Assembly (NCBI GenBank): GCA_903944725.1 | Contig: CAJASX010000006.1 | Location: 1-54,872 of the forward strand | Length of the DNA stretch: 54,872 nt | Direction: 5' to 3' | DNA from: an uncultured beta proteobacterium | GTDB lineage: Bacteria > Pseudomonadota > Gammaproteobacteria > Burkholderiales > Burkholderiaceae | In this document: one piece after another, positions 32,813 through 41,167 of the stretch | How the letters are laid out: each line of letters opens with the position of its first letter | How positions within the stretch are numbered: the first letter of the stretch is position 1 | Translations under genes and position numbers: made by a program | The notes under the pieces: model-generated | What the model was told of the DNA's origin: nothing | Seen by the model: the letters and a program-made list of their open reading frames with translations, nothing else | Database searches by the model: none

Positions 32813-34087
32813 GTGCCGCAAGCTCAGCACGATATTTTAGTGATTGGTGCCGGCATTGCTGGCGCAGCAATTACTCAAGTATTTTTGCAGCAGGGAAAAA
32901 CTGTTCGGGTGTTAGATTCGGGGCCAAAGCCCGCATCAGGAACATCAGCCCATGCATTTGCTTTGGCCCATCCCGGACTAATTCGTGCGCGCCCCTTGTT
33001 GCGGCGCCTAACTTATATTGCCTTTGCTTTAGCCAAACAAACTTGGCAACCCTTTTGGCGGGAGGAGGGAATTTTTCAAGCGCTAAAGCCCAGTACCGAA
33101 TTTAATGAAAGCTTACTGAACGAGCAATTAGTAAGCGCGGGCTTTGACCAAGACGCAGCCCAACCGCTACGCGCTAGCGAGGCACAGCACTTAACAGGGG
33201 TATCGCGGGATGGCATCTGGTTTCCCAAAGGCGCGACCATTAATCTTGAAAAAACATGTACTACCATTTTTAGCCAACAAGACAAGTTGACATATGAGGC
33301 CAATACTATAGTTACAAGCATTTCCTATGATGGCGTTTATTGGCAGGCACTTGATCAAAAAGGTCGGCTACTTGCCAAAGCAAAATCAGTGGTACTGGCG
33401 TGCGCCCATGGTGCAAAACAATTAGTGGCAGGATTGCAAATTACGTTGCCTTTAAAGCCAGTGCGCGGTCAGCTTAATCAATTTCAAATTTCAGCAACAA
33501 GTTCGTGGCTTAAATATTTGCCAACAGTGGTCATTTCTGGAGAGGGCTATTGTTTACCAGCTAGCTATGATGCAAATACCAAAAGGTACACTTTGGTAGT
33601 GGGCTCTAGTTACGATGAAAACGAAACCAGCCTTGCAGCCTGGACAAGCAGCGATGCACATAATCGTCAGCAAGCCGCAAGCTTACTTAATTATGTCGAC
33701 GGTAATTTAGCCGAATTAAACTTAGCAAATAGTTTTGTTGGGGTGCGATGCGTGGCAAATGACCGCTTACCTATTATTGGGGCAATATCTTCTATGCCAG
33801 GGCTTTACTTTGCTACCGCACTTGGCTCGCGGGGGGTTTTATGGTCGGCTTTAGCCGCGGCAATTATTTCCGAGCAAGTGCAAGCCCAAGAAGCTGCCAA
33901 TCTTCAGGGACGACTAAGTACGAGCAATCAAGCCTCTACAGCGGCCTTGGCGCGACTTGCGCGCTTGGGCTTATCAGCCGATTTAGTAGCGGCAATTTCA
34001 CCTGTGCGTTTTTTGGCGGGGGCTTTGCCTGCGGCTTTGGCCTCAAATTCAAAACCAATTTTACCGCTTGAATCTAAGGCCAAATAG
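32813..34087 (+). CDS. Stand-alone MnmC-type FAD oxidoreductase domain
   Basis: This 424-residue protein is a DAO-fold flavoenzyme. It has an N-terminal FAD motif DILVIGAGIAGAAITQVFLQ and, near residues 210-225, LKPVRGQLNQFQ. Near residue 310 it has VGVRCVANDRLPIIG, then PGLYFATALGSRG. These match the oxidase half of MnmC, which converts cmnm5s2U to nm5s2U in tRNA. The methyltransferase half normally fused in front is absent. The GTG start directly abuts the pckG stop. About 50 residues after the conserved fold overlap topB in antisense. A generic DAO function is the main alternative. Confidence 0.8.
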   Translation: MPQAQHDILVIGAGIAGAAITQVFLQQGKTVRVLDSGPKPASGTSAHAFALAHPGLIRARPLLRRLTYIAFALAKQTWQPFWREEGIFQALKPSTEFNESLLNEQLVSAGFDQDAAQPLRASEAQHLTGVSRDGIWFPKGATINLEKTCTTIFSQQDKLTYEANTIVTSISYDGVYWQALDQKGRLLAKAKSVVLACAHGAKQLVAGLQITLPLKPVRGQLNQFQISATSSWLKYLPTVVISGEGYCLPASYDANTKRYTLVVGSSYDENETSLAAWTSSDAHNRQQAASLLNYVDGNLAELNLANSFVGVRCVANDRLPIIGAISSMPGLYFATALGSRGVLWSALAAAIISEQVQAQEAANLQGRLSTSNQASTAALARLARLGLSADLVAAISPVRFLAGALPAALASNSKPILPLESKAK

Positions 34088-36585
34088 GCCTTAAAACCAC
34101 GACCAGTTCGATTCGATTTAAAGTTGGTAAGCAAGTCGGTCTTGCCTTCCGTTAATAGTTTTTTTAGCTGCTCGGTTGAAATTTCTTGTTGTAAAACGAC
34201 TTTGCCGGTTTTAAAGTCGCAGGTTTTATTTGGGCCCGTATTGTGTTCGCAGATGTAACGCATACCATCTTCGTAAATAGCGCCCGAACATTTTGGACAA
34301 ACACCCAGCGCTTCACGACCAGTAAAGTCAATTGCTTCAGCGTCATCATCGGCGCTATTGCCAAAATCAAACTCGAGCTTAAAGCCAGCATTAGGATAGT
34401 CTTTGTCGTCCTCAGGAATTTCACTTAACTTAATAATGGCGGCAAATGGCCTGCCCATTTTGCTGCGAAACCCCTGTAAAGGACCGATGGTTTTTTCTTT
34501 TAACAAGCTTTCAACCTCAGGGTATTCAAAAGCCCGCCCCCCTGGAGTTTTGCTAATCGTAAAGCCGCAGTGATCACAAGCAAAACGTCGGTAATTTTCT
34601 TTAACCGCTTTGCCACAATGTGGGCACGGTGTTTTGAGGGTAGCGTAATCGCCAGGAATGGTATCGCTATCGTACTCTTTGGCACGCTTTACAATACGCT
34701 GAGTCATTTGGGCAATTTCTTGCATGAAGGTTTCACGTTTCATTTTGCCCTGCTCAATGAGGGCTAATTTATTTTCCCAATTGCCAGTGAGATCGGGTCG
34801 AGTGAGCTCTTCAACATCAAGGCCCCGCAGCAAGGTCATCAACTGAAATGCTTTGGCAGTAGGAATTAATTCACGGGCTTCTCGCACCATGTATTTCTCA
34901 AACAGTAGGCCCTCGATGATGGCCGCGCGCGTGGCTGGAGTGCCTAAGCCCTTTTCGGCCATAGCCTCACGCATCTCATCATCATCAACCCATTTGCCAG
35001 CACTTTCCATGGCCGAGAGCAAAGTGGCTTCGGTATAGCGCGCAGGGGGCTTAGTTTTAAGCGGAACTGCTACTACCGTTTCATTTTGCACCGCCTCATT
35101 TGCTTGCACTGGCACCAACTCATCATCAGCCTGAGTTGTTTTGCCATAAACAGTTAGCCAGCCGGGGCTGACCAAGACACGGCCCTCGGTTTTAAAATGA
35201 TGTCCAGAGCACTCGGTAATGCGGGTGGTCACGCGAAACTCGGCAGCCGGAAAAAATACCGCTAGAAAACGACGCACCACTAAGTCGTACAACTTATATT
35301 CGGGCTCGCTTAAGTTTTTTGGTGTTTCAAGAGTAGGAATAATCGCAAAGTGGTCAGATATTTTTGAGTTGTCAAAAATTCGTTTATTGGGTTTGATCCA
35401 CCCATAACCTGCTTTTGCGTTTTTATCAGCAGCATCGCCGTGTAAAATTTGTTGCGCAAAGGGCTTATATTCCTGTGAATGGGCAGCTAAATTTTCAACA
35501 GTTTGCTTTACTGTGTCGAGATAGTCTTCAGGTAGCGCCCGTGCATCGGTGCGCGGATAAGTTAATACTTTGTGGCGCTCATAAAGTGCTTGCGCCAAGC
35601 CCAAAGTATTTTTTGCTGAAAATCCAAAACGTGCATTGGCCTCACGCTGTAGACTAGTTAAATCAAATAGTTGTGGCGCAAGTTGGCTAGCGGGCTTAGC
35701 CTCTTCTTTTACCGCCCCCTTTTTGCCCCTGCAGGCCGCTACAATACTTTGGGCTGCAGCTTCGCTCCACAGACGATTTTCACGAATATCGGTTTGTGCA
35801 GGACCCTTTTTAAATTTGGGATCAAACCAACGGCCCTCATAAACACCCGCCGCAGCAATAAATTCTGCCTTAACCTCCCAATAGTCTTTAGAAATAAATT
35901 TTCGTATTTGCTCTTCGCGCTCTACCACCACCGAGAGGGTGGGCGTTTGTACTCGACCTACCGTAGTGAGAAAGAAACCGCCACTTTTACTATTAAAGGC
36001 AGTCATAGCGCGCGTACCATTAATGCCCACTAACCAGTCGGCCTCAGAGCGGCAGCGAGCGGCATCAGCCAAAGGTTGCATATCGAGGTCGGAGCGTAAG
36101 TGCTCAAACCCGACACGAATCGCATTGGGCGTCATCGATTGCAACCAGAGCCTTCTAATGGATTGCGAGGCTTTAGCATGCTGCGCAATTAAACGAAAAA
36201 TAAGTTCCCCCTCGCGTCCAGCATCGCAAGCGTTAATTAGGCCGCTGATGTCTTTGCGTTTAATAAGCTTTTGTAATACCTTGAGGCGCGATTCAGTTTT
36301 AACAATTGGGCGCAAAGCAAAATGAGGGGGGATAACAGGTAGATTAGCAAACGACCATTTGCCCCTCTTAACTTCATACTCTTCGGGTGCGGCAATTTCT
36401 AACAAATGGCCCACGGCAGAAGAAATCACAAAATCAGCATTTTCAAAATAGTCATCGTATTTCTGAAAACCGCCAAGAGCCTTTGCAATATCATTCGCTA
36501 CCGAGGGTTTTTCAGCAATGATTAAAGTTTTTGTTTGGCCGTCGATAGAAGCGGCGGGTTTAGTTTTGGTAGGTGCTTTTGCCAC
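33928..36585 (-). CDS. topB: DNA topoisomerase III
   Basis: TopB is a type IA topoisomerase that decatenates single-stranded DNA structures. The 885-residue protein has the Toprim domain (IIAEKPSVANDIAKAL; ACDAGREGELIFRL) and the active-site tyrosine Tyr343 in VLTYPRTDARALPEDY. Near residue 205 lies GFFLTTVGRVQTPTL. C-terminal zinc-ribbon-like modules (CPHC...CDHC and CPKC...C) follow, then a Lys/Ala-rich tail. It is longer than E. coli TopB (653) because of this C-terminal extension. Its last 160 bp overlap the convergent MnmC-type gene. Confidence 0.95.
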   Translation of the reverse strand: MAKAPTKTKPAASIDGQTKTLIIAEKPSVANDIAKALGGFQKYDDYFENADFVISSAVGHLLEIAAPEEYEVKRGKWSFANLPVIPPHFALRPIVKTESRLKVLQKLIKRKDISGLINACDAGREGELIFRLIAQHAKASQSIRRLWLQSMTPNAIRVGFEHLRSDLDMQPLADAARCRSEADWLVGINGTRAMTAFNSKSGGFFLTTVGRVQTPTLSVVVEREEQIRKFISKDYWEVKAEFIAAAGVYEGRWFDPKFKKGPAQTDIRENRLWSEAAAQSIVAACRGKKGAVKEEAKPASQLAPQLFDLTSLQREANARFGFSAKNTLGLAQALYERHKVLTYPRTDARALPEDYLDTVKQTVENLAAHSQEYKPFAQQILHGDAADKNAKAGYGWIKPNKRIFDNSKISDHFAIIPTLETPKNLSEPEYKLYDLVVRRFLAVFFPAAEFRVTTRITECSGHHFKTEGRVLVSPGWLTVYGKTTQADDELVPVQANEAVQNETVVAVPLKTKPPARYTEATLLSAMESAGKWVDDDEMREAMAEKGLGTPATRAAIIEGLLFEKYMVREARELIPTAKAFQLMTLLRGLDVEELTRPDLTGNWENKLALIEQGKMKRETFMQEIAQMTQRIVKRAKEYDSDTIPGDYATLKTPCPHCGKAVKENYRRFACDHCGFTISKTPGGRAFEYPEVESLLKEKTIGPLQGFRSKMGRPFAAIIKLSEIPEDDKDYPNAGFKLEFDFGNSADDDAEAIDFTGREALGVCPKCSGAIYEDGMRYICEHNTGPNKTCDFKTGKVVLQQEISTEQLKKLLTEGKTDLLTNFKSNRTGRGFKAYLALDSSGKIGFEFEAKAAGKAPAKKRTGEIAATKSADKPKRASRAKAAVEA

Positions 36586-36721
36586 GCGGATGCCTAAATT
36601 TAAACTTAAAGAGAAATCAAAAATATTAAAAAGAAGGCTAATTTAAACCGATTTTGCTAGTCATCGGCATATTTACCCCTTTTTTATTATTACCCGAACT
36701 TTTAAGAAAAGTCTAAATTCA

Positions 36722-37627
36722 TTATTTTTGGAGCAATCTGAGCCTTTCGCCAGGTAGTCGTTCGATAAGCCCTTTAGCCTCTAGTAGTAAGGCTTGGATT
36801 AGGGCCTCTTGGGTCAAAATACCACTTAAAAGGCAGATTTCATCAATCGAGCTAGGGTGATAATTTATCCATCTAAGAAGTGGCAAAGTGGATAAAACGG
36901 CTGATTTCGTCAATAAATCAGCCTTAAGTTGGTCTTGAGCTGGGGTCTGTAGGCTATTTTGCTGCCGATGAGGGGGTAGCTCATCAACAATATCGTCAAT
37001 GCAGGTCACCAGCTTAGCCCCAGTTTGGATGAGCCGGTGACAGCCCTTAGCCAGCATTGAATGAATTGAACCAGGCAGGGCAAAGACCTCACGACCTAAT
37101 TCGGCAGCCAGATGGGCGGTAATTAACGATCCCGACTTCGCCGCCGCCTCAACCACCACTACCCCTAAGCAAAGGGCTGCAATGAGCCGGTTACGACGTG
37201 GAAAATGAAAGACCTTGGGGCCTATGCCCGGGGGAAACTCAGATAAAAGCAGTCCATTTAAGGCAATTTCTTGGGCTAGCTCTCTATGTTGTGGGGGATA
37301 AACCACATCTAAACCTGTGGCGCCTACTGCTAAGGTAAAGCCATTGGCTGCTAGCGTGCCCCGGTGGGCTGCTCCATCGACCCCTAGAGCCAAGCCAGAA
37401 ACAATCCCATACCCTCGCTGGACCAGCCCCTGCGCTAGAAGGCTTGCATCTAATAAACCCTGGCGTGAGGCGGCGCGCGCACCAACGATGGCAATTAAGG
37501 GCTGTTTGTTAATTGCCATCGCATCGCCCGACACATAAATCGTTTTCGGTGGGTCGTGTAAGTCGAGTAGTTGTTGTGGATAATTGGGCGCTTCACGGCT
37601 AATAGCCAAACTCATTGATGTGTTCAT
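36722..37627 (-). CDS. dprA: DNA-processing protein DprA (short form)
   Basis: DprA loads RecA on incoming single-stranded DNA during natural transformation. The 301 residues contain the Rossmann-like DprA core: IAIVGARAASRQGLLDAS, YGIVSGLALGVDGAAHRGTL, LLSEFPPGIGPKVFHFPRRNRLIAAL and SGSLITAHLAAELGREVFALPGS. A C-terminal winged-helix-like segment follows. The N-terminal SAM-like domain (about 80 residues in many DprA proteins) is missing. Only 71 bp separate its start from the divergent def gene, so a longer frame is not available. It lies upstream of topB on the same strand. Confidence 0.93.
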   Translation of the reverse strand: MNTSMSLAISREAPNYPQQLLDLHDPPKTIYVSGDAMAINKQPLIAIVGARAASRQGLLDASLLAQGLVQRGYGIVSGLALGVDGAAHRGTLAANGFTLAVGATGLDVVYPPQHRELAQEIALNGLLLSEFPPGIGPKVFHFPRRNRLIAALCLGVVVVEAAAKSGSLITAHLAAELGREVFALPGSIHSMLAKGCHRLIQTGAKLVTCIDDIVDELPPHRQQNSLQTPAQDQLKADLLTKSAVLSTLPLLRWINYHPSSIDEICLLSGILTQEALIQALLLEAKGLIERLPGERLRLLQK

Positions 37628-37698
37628 TAATTGATTGTCGGCACCAAGAAATTTTTGTCTGTCAGGACAGCTTTATTACTCTGTTGGATAATTCCTAA

Positions 37699-38214
37699 AT
37701 GGCACAACTAGAAGTCCTTAAATATCCTGATAAGCGTTTGCATAAAATTGCTAAACCGGTGACGCAGGTTAACGCACGCATTCAACAGATTGTGAGCGAT
37801 ATGGCTCAAACTATGTATGCCGCTCCAGGAGTTGGCTTAGCTGCAACGCAAGTCGATATTCATGAGCGCATTATTGTCATTGATATTACAGAAGAACAAA
37901 ATCAACTCATTGCCCTCATTAACCCCGAATTGGTTTGGGCTAGTGCGGAAAAAAAAATATGGCGCGAGGGCTGCCTATCTGTACCCGAATATTTCGATGA
38001 AATAGAGCGCGCTGAAAGCGTCAAAGTTAAAGCATTAGATCCTAATGGGAAAGAATTCGAGCTAGAAGCAGAAGGCTTATTAGCGGTTTGCCTGCAGCAT
38101 GAAATGGACCACTTAATGGGCAAAGTTTTTATTGAGTACTTATCCCCCTTAAAGCGCGCGCGAATTGCTTTAAAAATGAAAAAGCGCACCTTCGATTTAT
38201 TAACCCGCGAGTGA
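37699..38214 (+). CDS. def: Peptide deformylase
   Basis: Def removes the formyl group from the starting methionine of new proteins. The 171-residue protein has the three active-site motifs: GVGLAATQ near residue 45, EGCLSVPE near 93, and the metal-binding QHEMDHLMG near 135. It is the first gene of a plus-strand operon. Its stop codon lies inside a perfect 13-bp stem-loop shared with the fmt leader. Confidence 0.97.
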   Translation: MAQLEVLKYPDKRLHKIAKPVTQVNARIQQIVSDMAQTMYAAPGVGLAATQVDIHERIIVIDITEEQNQLIALINPELVWASAEKKIWREGCLSVPEYFDEIERAESVKVKALDPNGKEFELEAEGLLAVCLQHEMDHLMGKVFIEYLSPLKRARIALKMKKRTFDLLTRE

Positions 38215-38238
38215 ATAAGCACGTAGCTTATTCACTCG
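38208..38238. promoter_or_regulatory. Perfect 13-bp stem-loop between def and fmt
   Basis: The arms cgagtgaataagc (38208-38220) and gcttattcactcg (38226-38238) are exact inverted copies around a 5-nt loop, acgta. The def TGA stop (38212-38214) is in the left arm. A second small hairpin, GATTG-agc-CAATC with arms abutting at 38238-38250, follows and ends at the fmt ATG (38251). No T-run follows on either strand, so this is not a standard terminator. Confidence 0.75.
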
Positions 38239-38250
38239 ATTGAGCCAATC

Positions 38251-39249
38251 ATGAAGGTTATTTTTGCGGGCACACCAGAATTTGCTGCGCATTCTTTACG
38301 AGCCATTTTAGCTGCTGGACATGAGGTAGTGTTAGTGCTTACTCAGCCCGATAGACCTGCTGGAAGGGGGCTACATATGCAAATTAGCCCAGTCAAGGCA
38401 CTTGCAGTAGAGCGCGGTATTCCCGTATTACAGCCCTCAAGTTTAAAACTTAATTCAAGCGATTTAGAGAAAAATACTTTGGGACAAGCCGCCTTCGAGA
38501 CTATCGCACAGATTCAATTTGATCTGATGGTGGTGGTGGCGTATGGCTTACTCATTCCACAAACTATTTTAGATTTGACCCAGACCGATGGGCGTTTTGG
38601 CTGCTTTAATGTGCATGGTTCGCTCTTACCCCGTTGGCGTGGAGCCGCGCCATTGCAGCGGGCAATACAGGCAGGCGATAGTGAAACCGGTATTACCATT
38701 ATGCGCATGGATGCAGGCCTAGATACTGGAGATCAAGTTGCGATCGAAGCTACCCCCATCGCCCCTAATGAAACCAGCGCAAGTTTGCACGACCGTTTAG
38801 CACTAATGGGCGCACAACTAATTGGCCAATGTTTAGCCGCCATACAAAAGGGACAGTCTTTAGCGCGTATTCCACAGTCTGGCAATGGCATTAGCTATGC
38901 ACCAAAAATTCTAAAGAGTGAAGGTGTAATTAATTGGCACGAAAGTGCTATCAAGATTGATCGGCAGATTCGTGCGTTTAATCCGTTTCCAGGTGCAAGT
39001 GCCCAATTAAATGGCGAAGAACTAAAAATTTGGCTTTCACAAATAGTGCGGCCCAATACACAACTGCAAACTATTGTTGCAGGGACAATTTTTGTTGGTA
39101 ACCAAGACGAGGTTTTAGTTGCTTGCGGTGAAGGAGTGCTTGAGTTGATTCAGGTACAAAAGTCAGGTGGAAAAAAAATGAGCGCACGCGCTTGGTTTTT
39201 AGGTTTAGTGTACAAAACCGAGATGCAGTTTCAAACCGCACTTTCTTAA
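38251..39249 (+). CDS. fmt: Methionyl-tRNA formyltransferase
   Basis: Fmt transfers a formyl group from 10-formyltetrahydrofolate to initiator Met-tRNA. The 332-residue product starts MKVIFAGTPEFAAHSLRAIL. It has the catalytic HGSLLPRWRGAAPLQRAI motif near residue 127 and MDAGLDTGDQV near 152. A C-terminal OB-like domain completes it (VLVACGEGVLELIQVQKSGGKKM). No clear Shine-Dalgarno precedes the ATG, which sits just after the intergenic hairpins. It overlaps rsmB by one base (TAATG). Confidence 0.97.
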   Translation: MKVIFAGTPEFAAHSLRAILAAGHEVVLVLTQPDRPAGRGLHMQISPVKALAVERGIPVLQPSSLKLNSSDLEKNTLGQAAFETIAQIQFDLMVVVAYGLLIPQTILDLTQTDGRFGCFNVHGSLLPRWRGAAPLQRAIQAGDSETGITIMRMDAGLDTGDQVAIEATPIAPNETSASLHDRLALMGAQLIGQCLAAIQKGQSLARIPQSGNGISYAPKILKSEGVINWHESAIKIDRQIRAFNPFPGASAQLNGEELKIWLSQIVRPNTQLQTIVAGTIFVGNQDEVLVACGEGVLELIQVQKSGGKKMSARAWFLGLVYKTEMQFQTALS

Positions 39250-40583
39250 TGGATCAAACGGACAGCCCTGCCCTACAAAGTATTGGTTTAGCAAAGGCTA
39301 TTAGCCTGTCAACCCATGCAATAGGAGGGGTAATTGTTGGCAAATCACTAACGGAAATGATCGCGTCCTTGCCGGCCCGCGAGCGCCCGATTGTGCAGAG
39401 TTTAACTTTCGAAACTTTGCGCAAATGGTGCTGGGCGCATGACCTAATTAAAAAATATGTGCCCAAACCGCCCCCGCAAGAACTCGACAACCTTTTAAGT
39501 ATTGCAATTGTGCTTTTAATGAATCGTCACCATAATAGTAAGCGCGGGTACCCAGCCCATACCGTAGTGGATGAGGCAGTGAAGGCCTGCGGCAACTCGA
39601 TTCATACTAAACATGCCAAGGGCTTAGTAAACGCAGTTTTACGAAAAATAAGTCAGCAATTAAGTACGCCGCCAACTATCTTGGCCGATTCAAGCGCCCC
39701 CCCTGACGCCAGTAGCGGTTTGTATTTGCCCGCATGGTGGCTAAATTTATTGAAAATTAATTATCCCAAGCAATTTGAGCAAATTTGCCTTGAGCAGGCA
39801 TTGCATCCGCCGCTCAGTTTACGTATTAATTTGCGCAAAATATCCCGATCTAGCTATCTTGATCTTTTAGATCAGGCCGGCTTTGCTTATGCAGCAATTC
39901 CCCCTATTGGTGGGCAATCGATAGAGGGCGCACTGTTATTACAGGTGCCAATGCCAGTAACCGAAATCCCCGGGTTTATGGCGGGCCTTGTTTCGGTTCA
40001 AGATGCTGGCGCCCAAGTTGCTGGGCTCTTGCTAGACCTCCAGCCAGGAGACCGAGTGCTAGATGCTTGTGCTGCACCAGGCGGTAAAACTGCACATTTA
40101 CTTGAAATTGCTGAGATTGAGTTGCTTAGCCTAGAGATAGATGCAAAACGCATTGGCAAAATTGCTGGCAATCTAGTGCGATTAGGGCTCAATTCCTCAG
40201 CCCACATTATTAAAGAGGCAGATGCTACCCTGAGCAATTGGTGGGATGGCAAATTATTTGATAAGATTTTATTAGACGCCCCTTGTTCGGCCTCAGGAGT
40301 TGTGCGGCGGCATCCCGATATTCCATTTTTGCGCCGCAAAGACGATATTGAGCAATTACAGTTAAAGCAACGCGCCATACTCAAATCAATGTGGCGGGTT
40401 TTAAAGCCAGGCGGCTTATTGTTATACGTTACGTGCTCCCTTTTTCCGGCAGAGGGGGAGGAACAGGCGGTTTGGTTTGAGTCGAACCAAGCCGATGCAT
40501 TACGATTACATTCTATTGGCCAGATTTTGCCGGCCAAAACGCACGATGGCTTTTACTATGCTTTATTTAAGAAGAATGGTTAA
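39249..40583 (+). CDS. rsmB: 16S rRNA (cytosine-967-C5)-methyltransferase RsmB
   Basis: RsmB (Sun/Fmu) methylates C967 of 16S rRNA. I start at the ATG at 39249, within TAATG of the fmt stop, giving 444 residues. An upstream in-frame start would run through fmt. There is an N-terminal NusB-like RNA-binding domain, then a SAM-binding motif VLDACAAPGGKTAHLLE near residue 280. The two cysteines of the m5C family follow, in LLDAPCSASGVVRRHPDIPFLR and YVTCSLFPAEGEEQ. It ends in another TAATG overlap with the DUF4390 gene. Confidence 0.95.
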   Translation: MDQTDSPALQSIGLAKAISLSTHAIGGVIVGKSLTEMIASLPARERPIVQSLTFETLRKWCWAHDLIKKYVPKPPPQELDNLLSIAIVLLMNRHHNSKRGYPAHTVVDEAVKACGNSIHTKHAKGLVNAVLRKISQQLSTPPTILADSSAPPDASSGLYLPAWWLNLLKINYPKQFEQICLEQALHPPLSLRINLRKISRSSYLDLLDQAGFAYAAIPPIGGQSIEGALLLQVPMPVTEIPGFMAGLVSVQDAGAQVAGLLLDLQPGDRVLDACAAPGGKTAHLLEIAEIELLSLEIDAKRIGKIAGNLVRLGLNSSAHIIKEADATLSNWWDGKLFDKILLDAPCSASGVVRRHPDIPFLRRKDDIEQLQLKQRAILKSMWRVLKPGGLLLYVTCSLFPAEGEEQAVWFESNQADALRLHSIGQILPAKTHDGFYYALFKKNG

Positions 40584-41167
40584 TGACCCATAGATTTAAA
40601 AATTGGACCCAGTGTTTATTTCTAGTCTTGGGCTTGCTAATGTGCCCAGGGGTTTATGCCGAAGGAATTAAAGTCAAATCGGCCGAAATTGAGCGTGTTG
40701 ACACCGATTGGCTTTTAAACGCTGTTTTTAATATTGAGTTATCGCCAGGCTTAGAAGATGCCCTTCAAAAAGGCCTAGTTTTGTCTTTTCAAACTGAATT
40801 CGAGCTCACTCGTGGGCGTTGGTACTGGTTTGACGAAAGACCCTCACAAGTAACCCGACTAACCAGAGTTTCATATCAGCCCTTAACCAAGCAATATCGC
40901 ATTTCTTCAGAGGGCTTCAGTTTTTCAGTGGTCACCATGCGTGAAGCTTTGCAAGCAGCAGGAACAATTGGCGGTTGGCGAATTATTGAGCGAGCTAATA
41001 TTGATTTAGGCAAAACTTATATTGCAGCTTTACGGATGACCTTAGATTTAAGCAAACTACCAAAACCATTTCAAGTAAATGCCTTAAATAATCGCGACTG
41101 GAATGTTTCTAGCGATTGGTTGCGTTTTCCTTTTTCCCCTAGTTTTCAAAACGTGATTGCGCAATGA
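40583..41167 (+). CDS. DUF4390-family exported protein
   Basis: This 194-residue protein of unknown function has an N-terminal Sec signal peptide, with a hydrophobic core LFLVLGLLMCPGVYA and cleavage after Ala26. The mature part has a beta-rich pattern with LSPGLEDALQKGLVLSFQTEFELTRGRWYWFDE. I associate this with DUF4390, typically found before NtrY in betaproteobacteria. Start and stop overlap the rsmB and kinase genes (TAATG and ATGA), so it is tightly coupled to the two-component genes. A periplasmic role in that signalling is inference. Confidence 0.85.
   Translation: MTHRFKNWTQCLFLVLGLLMCPGVYAEGIKVKSAEIERVDTDWLLNAVFNIELSPGLEDALQKGLVLSFQTEFELTRGRWYWFDERPSQVTRLTRVSYQPLTKQYRISSEGFSFSVVTMREALQAAGTIGGWRIIERANIDLGKTYIAALRMTLDLSKLPKPFQVNALNNRDWNVSSDWLRFPFSPSFQNVIAQ

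Noticed and set aside
35671..36325. Two long plus-strand frames antisense to topB.
   Set aside because: They mirror conserved TopB coding sequence and lack independent support.
36640..36690. Possible terminator between dprA and topB (CCGAT...ATCGG).
   Set aside because: Only a 5-bp stem with a 10-nt loop and no adjacent T-run on the relevant strand.
36842..36895. DnaA-box-like sequences in dprA (one-mismatch TTATCCACT-type).
   Set aside because: Isolated, imperfect and within coding sequence; expected by chance in AT-rich DNA.
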